Source: Clostridium mobile | GTDB lineage: Bacteria > Bacillota > Clostridia > Clostridiales > Clostridiaceae | Reading direction: 5' to 3' | Assembly: GCF_018918285.1 (NCBI RefSeq) | Contig: NZ_JAHLQF010000003.1 | Coordinates: 558,001-622,000, forward strand | Length of the DNA: 64,000 nucleotides | Shown here: positions 46,866 to 54,416 of the stretch, in pieces | How positions within the stretch are numbered: position 1 is the stretch's first letter | Layout of the letters: every line of letters begins with the position of its first letter | Program-made: the position numbers and the translations under genes | Notes under the pieces: model-generated | What the model saw: the letters and a program-made list of their open reading frames with translations, nothing else | Told to the model about the DNA's origin: nothing | The model's database searches: none

Positions 46866-48656
46866 ATGGGCGAAGCGTTGAATGGACTTAAAAGAACTAT
46901 AATGTGTGGTGAGCTAAGAGAAGAACATGTGGATAGTGACCACATAGTTATGGGATGGGTTCAAAGAAAAAGAAATCTTGGAGGACTAACATTTATAGAT
47001 TTAAGAGATAGAACAGGCATCCTTCAAGTTGTATTTGGAGAAGAGATAAATAAGGAAGCTTTCGAAAAAGCAGACACAGTAAGATCTGAGTACTGTATAT
47101 CTGTAAGGGGTAGAGTTGTTAGAAGAGAATCTCCTAATAATAGCCTTCCAACAGGAATGATAGAGCTTAAAGGAGAGGAAATAAAAATATTGTCCGAATC
47201 AGAAACTCCTCCTATATATATAAAAGAGGACTTAGATGCTTCAGAAAATATAAGATTAAAATATAGATATTTAGATTTAAGAAGATCTGACATGCAAAAG
47301 AGATTTATGATTAGACATAAGACTGCTAAAGCTGTTAGAGATTTTATGGATTCTCAAGGATTCTTAGAGGTTGAAACTCCAATGCTTACAAAGAGCACAC
47401 CAGAAGGAGCAAGAGATTATTTAGTTCCTAGTAGAAACTATCCAGGAAGTTTTTATGCATTACCACAGTCACCACAATTGTTTAAACAGCTATTAATGGT
47501 GTCAGGATTTGATAGATATTTCCAAATAGTTAAGTGCTTTAGAGATGAAGATTTAAGAGCAAATAGACAGCCTGAATTTACTCAGGTGGATATAGAAATG
47601 TCCTTTGTAGAAGTTGATGATGTAATAGATATGAATGAAAAGTTAATACAACATGTATTTAAACAGGTATTAGATGTAGATATAAAAATACCATTTGAAA
47701 GAATACCATATAGAGTAGCTATGGCTAAGTATGGAAGTGATAAACCAGAGTTAAGATTTGGAATGGAAATAGAAAACATAACAGACGCAGTAAAGAACAC
47801 TGAGTTTAAAGTGTTTAAAGATGTAGTAGAAAATGGTGGAACCATAGGTGCTATTAAGGCAGAAAATTGTGCTGATATGGGAAGAAAACAAATTGATAAA
47901 TTAACTGATTTTGTAAAAGGATTTAAGGCAAAAGGATTAGCTTGGATAGCATATAAAGAAGATGAAATAAAATCACCAATTGCTAAGTTCTTAACTGATG
48001 AAGAGTTAAAGGCTATAATCCATAAGATGGATGCAAAAGTAGGAGATTTAATTTTAATCGTGTCTGATGTAAAAGAAAAAGTTGTTTTAACAAGTCTAGG
48101 ACAGTTAAGATTACATTTAGCTAAAGAATTAGAGCTATTAAAAGAAAATAAAGAATTTAGATTTGCATGGATAACTGAATTCCCATTAGTTTCATATAAC
48201 GAAGAAGAGGATAGATGGGAAGCAGAGCACCATCCATTTACATCACCTATGGATGAAGATATACAATATCTAGATACAGATCCAGGCAGAGTGAGAGCAA
48301 AAGCTTATGATATGGTGTTAAATGGAGAAGAGCTAGGTGGAGGAAGTATAAGAATACACGATAGTAGCTTACAGGAAAAAATGTTTAAAGTTTTAGGATT
48401 TACTCAAGAAAAAGCTTGGGAAAGATTTGGATTCTTATTAGAAGCATTTAAATATGGTCCGCCACCACACGGAGGATTGGCATTCGGATTTGATAGAATG
48501 GTAATGTTCTTAAGTGGAACTGATAACATTAAAGATGTTGTAGCATTCCCTAAAAATCAAAATGCTCTTTGTCCAATGACAGAGGCACCAAGTAACGTTG
48601 ATGAAGTTCAATTAGATGAATTAGGTTTAGTTATCAATTTAAAGGGTGAAGAATAA
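46866..48656 (+). CDS. aspS: Aspartyl-tRNA synthetase
   Basis: Class II synthetase, 596 residues, bacterial type. N-terminal OB anticodon-binding domain (GWVQRKRNLGGLTFIDLRDR), motif 2 region (FRDEDLRANRQPEFTQVD), the bacterial GAD insertion (about 280-420), and motif 3 (GLAFGFDRMVMFL). GAGGAGG precedes the ATG. In many clostridia hisS lies between hemZ and aspS; it is absent here. Followed by the 6S RNA gene, as in B. subtilis. Confidence 0.98.
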   Translation: MGEALNGLKRTIMCGELREEHVDSDHIVMGWVQRKRNLGGLTFIDLRDRTGILQVVFGEEINKEAFEKADTVRSEYCISVRGRVVRRESPNNSLPTGMIELKGEEIKILSESETPPIYIKEDLDASENIRLKYRYLDLRRSDMQKRFMIRHKTAKAVRDFMDSQGFLEVETPMLTKSTPEGARDYLVPSRNYPGSFYALPQSPQLFKQLLMVSGFDRYFQIVKCFRDEDLRANRQPEFTQVDIEMSFVEVDDVIDMNEKLIQHVFKQVLDVDIKIPFERIPYRVAMAKYGSDKPELRFGMEIENITDAVKNTEFKVFKDVVENGGTIGAIKAENCADMGRKQIDKLTDFVKGFKAKGLAWIAYKEDEIKSPIAKFLTDEELKAIIHKMDAKVGDLILIVSDVKEKVVLTSLGQLRLHLAKELELLKENKEFRFAWITEFPLVSYNEEEDRWEAEHHPFTSPMDEDIQYLDTDPGRVRAKAYDMVLNGEELGGGSIRIHDSSLQEKMFKVLGFTQEKAWERFGFLLEAFKYGPPPHGGLAFGFDRMVMFLSGTDNIKDVVAFPKNQNALCPMTEAPSNVDEVQLDELGLVINLKGEE

Positions 48657-48710
48657 AAAATATATAAAATATAATAAAGAATTTAAAAAATGTAGTATAA
48701 TATAATTAAA

Positions 48711-48907
48711 AGGAAACATAGCTCCTGCTGTGCTCGTTAGAATAGGTTTATATTGAGCCAACACATAAGTTAAAGGGAATCGGACTCTTTTTGTAGATTT
48801 GACGCTTAAATTCTATTTAAGAACAAGGAAACAAAAAGGAGATGCCCACCTGCAAAGGCAGGTTCAAACATGACCTATTTCGGCGGCATGGCGGGGATTG
48901 TTTTTAT
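48711..48907 (+). ncRNA. ssrS: 6S RNA
   Basis: Regulatory RNA that mimics an open promoter and binds sigma-A RNA polymerase. The approximately 195-base stretch is GC-richer than its flanks and can fold as a long rod: the CTCCTGCTGTGC and GAATAGG segments near the 5' end pair with CCTATTT and GCATGGCGGGG near the 3' end. A central bubble region carries the small hairpin CACCTGC-AAAG-GCAGGTT, and the tip has CTTAAATTCTATTTAAG and CTCTTTTTGT/ACAAAAAGGAG pairings. A -10-like TATAAT lies at 48696. B. subtilis 6S-1 (bsrA) also follows aspS. The ends are approximate. Confidence 0.85.
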
Positions 48908-48944
48908 CAATGTTGATTTTTATGATGTACTACATAAAATTGAA

Positions 48945-48980
48945 TAAAAAAACTAATGCAGTATGCATTAGTTTTTTTGT
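48945..48980. terminator. Bidirectional terminator between 6S RNA and brnQ
   Basis: Perfect stem AAAAAACTAATGCA with its complement around a 2-3 base loop. It serves rightward transcripts and the leftward brnQ transcript, and includes the brnQ stop region. Confidence 0.88.
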
Positions 48981-50242
48981 TTTAAAAACAAGTATGAGAT
49001 TATAAATGCCAATATGCTTGGTATTACCCAGACAAATCCTAGATTTGATAAAGGTATTAATTTAATAGCATTACTTATGAACTCTATATTTAAACCTAAA
49101 TATTTAAGATTGTCGCATATACTAATTAAAAGTGTTACATAGGTAGTTATACGTATAACTTTATCATTTTTCACACCTATTAATGTCATTAGAACTAATA
49201 CAATAACTATAGGATAAAGTATTTGTAGTATTGGACCAGATAATAAAACTATTATATCTACACCCTTTAATGCAATTATTGCACTGGCAATAGAAATTAC
49301 TATTGCATTAGCCTTGTAGGATAGTTTTCCGTTGGATATTTTCTCGAAAAAGGATGCTGCAGAGGATGTAAGTCCAATAGAAGTAGTTAAACAGGCTAGT
49401 CCAACGGCTAAGGCTAGTATTACATTTCCAGAGTAACCTAATAATCTATTTACTATTTCTGTTACTAAAGCAGTTTTATTTATGCTTGCTGGTAGTATTG
49501 AAGCAGTCTGGCTGCCTAAATACATCAATCCACCATATACAAATCCTAATCCAATAACTGCAACTATTCCTGCTATAGAAGTCATTTTTATAATATCAGA
49601 AGTTTCAGTGTATCCTTTAGCTTTAACAGTTGATATAACAATTGAGGCAAATATTACTGATGCCATAGCATCCATTGTCTGATATCCTTCAATTAAAGAA
49701 GAGGAAAAAACATTTTTGAAACCTGTATTTACTATTGGCCCTACAGGAGTTATGATACCCTTTATAATAATTATAGTAAGCAATAATAACAGTGCAGGTG
49801 TTAATATTTTCCCTATAGTATCTACAATTGAAGAGGGTTTAATGACAAAAGCTAAATTAATAATAAAATATATTAATATTGCAGGTAATATAGGAAAGTT
49901 TGGAAAAATTGGTTGAATGCTAAGCTCGAAAGTAGTGGCCGCCGTTCTAGGAATTGCAAGCATTGGGCCTATTGCTAATATAATGGCTGTAGTTGCAATA
50001 ATTGAAAATAAGTTACCTACTTTTAAGGAGATTTCCCTAAATGTACCTCCGATTTTAGCACAGGCTAGTATACCTAACAACGGTAATCCCACACCAGTCA
50101 TCAGAAAACCTATAATAGCTAAAGCATAATTGTCTCCTACCATTTTACCTAAATAAGGGGGAAATATTAAATTTCCTGATCCAAAAAACATTGCAAAAAG
50201 TGCTAATCCAATTATGAATGCATCTCTAGTTGATTTTTTCAT
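48968..50242 (-). CDS. brnQ: Branched-chain amino acid carrier (LIVCS family)
   Basis: A 424-residue membrane protein with about 12 hydrophobic segments. The N-terminus (RDAFIIGLALFAMFFGSGNLIFPPYLG) is the BrnQ signature. It brings Leu, Ile and Val in with Na+ or H+. The start ATG follows GGAGATAT. Single gene facing the other way from its neighbours. No T-box or leucine-type leader was found in the 195 bases ahead of it. Confidence 0.95.
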   Translation of the reverse strand: MKKSTRDAFIIGLALFAMFFGSGNLIFPPYLGKMVGDNYALAIIGFLMTGVGLPLLGILACAKIGGTFREISLKVGNLFSIIATTAIILAIGPMLAIPRTAATTFELSIQPIFPNFPILPAILIYFIINLAFVIKPSSIVDTIGKILTPALLLLLTIIIIKGIITPVGPIVNTGFKNVFSSSLIEGYQTMDAMASVIFASIVISTVKAKGYTETSDIIKMTSIAGIVAVIGLGFVYGGLMYLGSQTASILPASINKTALVTEIVNRLLGYSGNVILALAVGLACLTTSIGLTSSAASFFEKISNGKLSYKANAIVISIASAIIALKGVDIIVLLSGPILQILYPIVIVLVLMTLIGVKNDKVIRITTYVTLLISICDNLKYLGLNIEFISNAIKLIPLSNLGFVWVIPSILAFIISYLFLKQKN

Positions 50243-50437
50243 ACATATCTCCTTTATACGTAAATTTTGATTTTAAACTATTATATCATGAAATAATTGC
50301 TGCACAAAGCATTTGATAGATTATTTTATTATTATATTTGATATGATGAATAAATTAATAAAATATGGTTAATATTTATTACTAAACGAAAATAAGATAT
50401 AATAATAATTACCTAATATTAGAAATGGGGTATATTT

Positions 50438-50845
50438 ATGGAGAGAACTTTAGTATTAATAAAACCTGATGGAATAAAAAGAAATTTAATTGGAGAAATA
50501 ATAAGCTTCTATGAAAGAAAAGACTTAAAAATTATAGGTCTAAAGATGATTCAAGGAAATGTAAATACTATAGAAGAGCATTATATTGAACATAAAGAAA
50601 AAAAATATTATAAAGAATTAATTGAATATTTAATGGAAGGACCAATTATTGCTATGTTAATTGAAGGTGAAAATGCAATAAAATTTGTTAGAAAAATAAA
50701 TGGAGCTACAGATCCACTTGAAGCAGATATGGGAAGTATTAGAGGGATGTACGCTTTAACTAAACAAAGAAATCTTGTACATTCATCTGATAGTGAAATA
50801 AGCGCTGAAAGGGAAAGGAAAATTTGGTTTCCCGAAATAAAATAA
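50438..50845 (+). CDS. ndk: Nucleoside diphosphate kinase
   Basis: Balances nucleoside triphosphates by phosphate transfer through a phospho-histidine. The 135 residues include TLVLIKPDGIKRN at the N-terminus and the active-site NLVHSSDS (His 115). The canonical motif is NxVHGSDS, so Ser replaces Gly beside the histidine. Start ATG with AATGGGG upstream. First of four small genes in the same direction. Confidence 0.95.
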   Translation: MERTLVLIKPDGIKRNLIGEIISFYERKDLKIIGLKMIQGNVNTIEEHYIEHKEKKYYKELIEYLMEGPIIAMLIEGENAIKFVRKINGATDPLEADMGSIRGMYALTKQRNLVHSSDSEISAERERKIWFPEIK

Positions 50846-50864
50846 TGGATTTGAGGGGATTAAT

Positions 50865-51011
50865 ATGAAAGCGATAATTGAGGACGTAAATGATAAATAT
50901 GTATTCTGTAGAAGAGAAGACAAAGTAATTATACAAATATTATTAAAGTTTTTAAATAATCCTCAAATTGGAGATGTAATTTATCTACCAGAAACTAGAT
51001 ATCTTAACTAA
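50865..51011 (+). CDS. Small hypothetical protein (48 residues)
   Basis: Starts at ATG 50865 after GAGGGG, 19 bases after the ndk stop. MKAIIEDVNDKYVFCRRED and a following hydrophobic/basic middle suggest a small OB- or SH3-like beta protein. One Cys, no membrane segment. Not recognised. Support comes from the ribosome site, close spacing to ndk, and host-like codon use. Confidence 0.6.
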   Translation: MKAIIEDVNDKYVFCRREDKVIIQILLKFLNNPQIGDVIYLPETRYLN

Positions 51012-51071
51012 TATAGTACTAGTATAAAACTCCTTGACCGTGAGAAAATAAAATGGAAAGGAGTTGTTTTT

Positions 51072-51209
51072 ATGGTTCACAAAATGAAAAGTACTAAGAA
51101 TAATAGAAAATCTGATGGAAAGTTTAGAAAGAAAACTATAAAACATAATCCTCAAGAAGAAAGTTCTAGAGCTGTATTTGAAGATCCAAAAGCTAAGGAA
51201 GAAGAATAA
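51072..51209 (+). CDS. Small basic hypothetical protein (45 residues)
   Basis: Starts at ATG 51072 after GGAAAGGAG. The first half is very basic (MVHKMKSTKNNRKSDGKFRKK), the end acidic. It resembles small clostridial proteins filed under names such as the CPC_1213 family, but I am unsure of that match. Function unknown; the composition would suit nucleic-acid or ribosome binding. Confidence 0.6.
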   Translation: MVHKMKSTKNNRKSDGKFRKKTIKHNPQEESSRAVFEDPKAKEEE

Positions 51210-51227
51210 ATAAGGAGAGGAAACTAT

Positions 51228-51377
51228 ATGCTAGAAGGAAACATTGAAGAGTTAAAAATGAGAGCTAAAAAAATGCTTATAGATGGAAAGACCATAGATG
51301 AAATAAGAAGTGAAACAGGATTGAGAGAAAAAGACATTAAAAGAGTACAAAATGAAATAACAAAAGAGTTTTTATAG
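51228..51377 (+). CDS. Small helix-turn-helix-like protein (49 residues)
   Basis: Starts at ATG 51228 after AAGGAGAGG, 18 bases after the previous stop. The sequence KMLIDGKTIDEIRSETGLREKDIKRVQ looks like a helix-turn-helix of the kind found in small DNA-binding regulators. Followed by a strong terminator, which supports this as the last gene of the small-gene run. Confidence 0.65.
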   Translation: MLEGNIEELKMRAKKMLIDGKTIDEIRSETGLREKDIKRVQNEITKEFL

Positions 51378-51382
51378 TTAAA

Positions 51383-51421
51383 TAAAAAGCACTTTGGTTA
51401 ATTAACCAAAGTGCTTTTGTT
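51383..51421 (+). terminator. Terminator of the small-gene run
   Basis: Stem AAAAAGCACTTTGGTTA with its complement (palindromic centre TTAATTAA), then TTTTGTTATT. On the other strand it also lies downstream of tRNA-Leu(CAA) and may end that transcript. Confidence 0.88.
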
Positions 51422-51432
51422 ATTGATTTATA

Positions 51433-51520
51433 TGGTGCCGAAGGCGGGACTTGAACCCGCACGGGTTTATAGCCCACCGGATTTTGAGTCCGGCGCGTCT
51501 GCCGATTCCACCACTTCGGC
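51433..51520 (-). tRNA. tRNA-Leu (anticodon CAA)
   Basis: 88 bases with CCA encoded. The acceptor GCCGAAG pairs with CTTCGGC, the anticodon loop is CTCAAAA (anticodon CAA) between CCGGA and TCCGG, there is a long variable arm typical of tRNA-Leu, and the T arm has GCGGGTTCAAGTCCCGC. Confidence 0.97.
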
Positions 51521-51759
51521 TCGTGATAAAAAAATAATAACACAAAATATACATATAAGTCAAGTAAATTTTAACATGTCCAATTATTTTAGTAGATTAA
51601 TACTGCGAACTATAAAAAGTTAGTATTCTTAATTAGAGTATAAGAAGAATAACAAAATATTACTTAATATTTAAAATATTGGAAATATGCTGTTGGTATA
51701 TGGATGGATTTGGTATAATATACATATATTATATTCATATAAAATAAGGGGGAATATAA
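51521..51759. other. Intergenic region between tRNA-Leu(CAA) and the YjiH gene
   Basis: About 240 AT-rich bases. It should hold the leftward tRNA promoter and the rightward YjiH-gene promoter (TATAAT near 51715). No riboswitch recognised. Confidence 0.4.
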
Positions 51760-53082
51760 ATGGGGGATTCAAATGTTCAAATTGAATTAAAAAGTAGCAC
51801 TGGGAATAACGCTTTTAAACTTTTAGTCTATAGTGCTATAGGAGTATTTATGTTTTTCATACCAATAACCATAGGTAAAAATACTACCATACCTATCGAC
51901 CATATAGTGAATATTATAAGAAAAATACCTTATTATAATCAAATATACGGTGCACTTATTGTAACTATAGGTGGTATATATCCTTTTATAAATAAAACTT
52001 GGAATAAAAATACGGTTAGTAAGATATTTTCTATATTAAAGCTTATAGGAATCGTAGTAGTGTATATGGCCATATTCGAAATAGGACCTAAGGAATTATT
52101 TGAAGTAGATATGATTCCTTTCGTATTTGGCAAAGTTGTTGTTCCAGTATCAACTATAGTACCTATAGGATCTGTATTTTTAGCATTTTTAGTGAGTTAT
52201 GGATTGATGGAATTTGTGGGCGTATTGATGAGACCAGTAATGAAGCCAGTATGGAAAACTCCAGGAAGATCTGCCATTGATGCCGTGGCATCCTTTGTGG
52301 GAAGTTATTCATTGGCATTATTGATAACTAACAGAGTTTATAAAGAAGGTAAATACACTACAAAGGAAGCTTGTATAATAGCTACAGGATTTTCAACAGT
52401 GTCTGCAACTTTTATGATCATTGTAGCAAATACTCTTGATATAATGCACTTATGGAATACTTATTTTTGGTTAACATTTTTAATTACCTTTATAGTGACA
52501 GCTATAACTGCAAGATTAGCTCCTTTAAGTAAGAAGTCAGAAGAATATTATGAGGGAACGAAAGGAGATAAGGAATCAGAAGAAAAGGGGAATGCTTTAA
52601 AAAGAGCATGGAGAGAAGGTATAATTGCCGCTGATAGAGCACCTTCGCTTATGGAAAATATAGTAATAAATTTTAAAGATGGTATCATGCTTGCTATAAG
52701 TATAGCACCAACCCTTATGTCCATAGGTTTTTTAGGATTAGTTGTTGCCAAATATACTCCGTTGTTTGATATTATAGGATACGTGTTCTACCCATTTACA
52801 TTTTTATTAAGAATACCAGAACCATTGCTGGCAGCTAAGGCTTGTGCCGTTAGTATTGCAGAAATGTTATTACCAGCCATTGTAGTTGCTAATACTCCTT
52901 TGGTAACAAGATTTATAATCGCTGTAGTTTGTGTATCAGAAATATTATTTTTCTCAGCTTCAATACCATGTATGCTATCAACAGATATACCTTTGAATAT
53001 AAAAGATTTAGTCATAATATGGTTTGAGAGAGTGGTTCTATCATTAATTATTACAGCGCCAATAGCATATTTAATTCTATAA
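51760..53082 (+). CDS. YjiH-type nucleoside-recognition (Gate) domain membrane protein
   Basis: A 440-residue integral membrane protein with about 10 hydrophobic segments. It has the Gate-domain features of YjiH-like proteins: GLMEFVGVLMRPVMKP with the W-K-x-PGRSAID motif, and a later TPLFDIIGYVFYP stretch. These proteins resemble parts of concentrative nucleoside transporters and SpoIIIA/SpmA; substrates are not known. AGGGGG precedes the ATG. Single gene with its own terminator. Confidence 0.85.
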   Translation: MGDSNVQIELKSSTGNNAFKLLVYSAIGVFMFFIPITIGKNTTIPIDHIVNIIRKIPYYNQIYGALIVTIGGIYPFINKTWNKNTVSKIFSILKLIGIVVVYMAIFEIGPKELFEVDMIPFVFGKVVVPVSTIVPIGSVFLAFLVSYGLMEFVGVLMRPVMKPVWKTPGRSAIDAVASFVGSYSLALLITNRVYKEGKYTTKEACIIATGFSTVSATFMIIVANTLDIMHLWNTYFWLTFLITFIVTAITARLAPLSKKSEEYYEGTKGDKESEEKGNALKRAWREGIIAADRAPSLMENIVINFKDGIMLAISIAPTLMSIGFLGLVVAKYTPLFDIIGYVFYPFTFLLRIPEPLLAAKACAVSIAEMLLPAIVVANTPLVTRFIIAVVCVSEILFFSASIPCMLSTDIPLNIKDLVIIWFERVVLSLIITAPIAYLIL

Positions 53083-53095
53083 ATTAAAAAATAAT

Positions 53096-53131
53096 AAACC
53101 ACTAGGATGTATTACCTAGTGGTTTTATATT
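53096..53131 (+). terminator. Terminator of the YjiH-type gene
   Basis: Stem AAACCACTAGG with CCTAGTGGTTT around 7 bases, then TATATT. Confidence 0.82.
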
Positions 53132-53249
53132 GGCTATAATCTTCTAAAATAAAATTTATAGTTCTTAAATAGGTAAAAAAGATGAATTATAATATAATAA
53201 AGTGTAAAATAATAATTATAATACCATTATTATATTAGGAGAGATTAAT

Positions 53250-54395
53250 ATGATTAGATTTCTTGATGCTGGTGAATCCCATGGGAAGGCTTTAATTGCA
53301 ATACTAGATGGGCTTCCATCAAATTTCATAGTTGATATAGATTATATAAATGATGAATTAAAGAGAAGGCAAACAGGTTATGGTAGGGGAGAAAGAATGA
53401 AGATAGAAGAAGATAAGATTGAAATTCTTTCAGGACTTAGAGGAAGAAAAACCACTGGAAATCCCATAACTATGATGATTCATAATAAAGATTATGAAAA
53501 ATGGAAGAATATAATAGATAGAGAACCTGAAGATAAGGAAAAAATAAGTATCCCAAGACCAGGACATGGGGACTTAGTAGGTTATTTTAAATATGGTACT
53601 GGAGATATAAGAGACTCCATTGAAAGAACTTCAGCACGGGAGACAGCCATTCGAACAGCTGTAGGTGCTCTATGTAAATCTATATTAAAAGAAATTGGGA
53701 TAGATATAAGGAGTAAAGTAAATAGCATAGGAAATAGCTATGAAGAAATAGTAGATTTATTTGACGATTCAATATATGAAAAAATAAATAATAGCTCTGT
53801 TAGATGTTATGATGAGGAAATTGAAAAGAGCTTCATGAAGAAAATCGATATATGTAAAGAAGAGGGGGAGACTATAGGGGGAAGTGTCTATATATCAGTA
53901 AAGGGAGTTCCCATAGGTGTAGGTAGTTATTCCCAGTGGGATAGAAAACTAGATGCTATATTAAGTTATGGTATAATGTCCTTACAGGGAGTAAAGGCTA
54001 TAGAATTTGGCAATGGATTAGACTTATCCTTAAGAGGAAGTAGTTTTAATGATGAAATACTATATAAAGATGGAAGAATTTCTAGAGACACTAATAATTG
54101 TGGAGGAATAGAAGCAGGAGTTTCAAATGGAGAAAAAATAGATATTAAAGTGTTTATTAAGCCCATACCATCTATAAAAAAAGATATAAGAACAATAGAT
54201 TTAAAAACTAGAGAAGAAAAAACTACAAGATACGAACGTTCAGATGTATCTGCAGTAGTTCCAGCTTCAATAATATTGGAAAATATAGTGGCCTTCTATA
54301 TATTAAAAGAATTATTAAGTAAATTTCCTAATGATGAATTCAATGATTTTAAAAAGGCAGTAAAGGATTATAGGGATTCTGTATATATAAAGTAA
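53250..54395 (+). CDS. aroC: Chorismate synthase
   Basis: Last step of the shikimate pathway: EPSP to chorismate, with reduced FMN. The 381 residues begin MIRFLDAGESHG (flavin/substrate His) and include RRQTGYGRG, RPGHGDLVGYFKYG and SARETAIRTAVGA; the end is shorter-conserved as usual. GGAG precedes the ATG. The other aro genes are not in this window; here aroC precedes polA, with the polA ribosome site 8 bases after its stop. Confidence 0.96.
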   Translation: MIRFLDAGESHGKALIAILDGLPSNFIVDIDYINDELKRRQTGYGRGERMKIEEDKIEILSGLRGRKTTGNPITMMIHNKDYEKWKNIIDREPEDKEKISIPRPGHGDLVGYFKYGTGDIRDSIERTSARETAIRTAVGALCKSILKEIGIDIRSKVNSIGNSYEEIVDLFDDSIYEKINNSSVRCYDEEIEKSFMKKIDICKEEGETIGGSVYISVKGVPIGVGSYSQWDRKLDAILSYGIMSLQGVKAIEFGNGLDLSLRGSSFNDEILYKDGRISRDTNNCGGIEAGVSNGEKIDIKVFIKPIPSIKKDIRTIDLKTREEKTTRYERSDVSAVVPASIILENIVAFYILKELLSKFPNDEFNDFKKAVKDYRDSVYIK

Positions 54396-54416
54396 TGTTT
54401 GATAGGAGAGATAATG

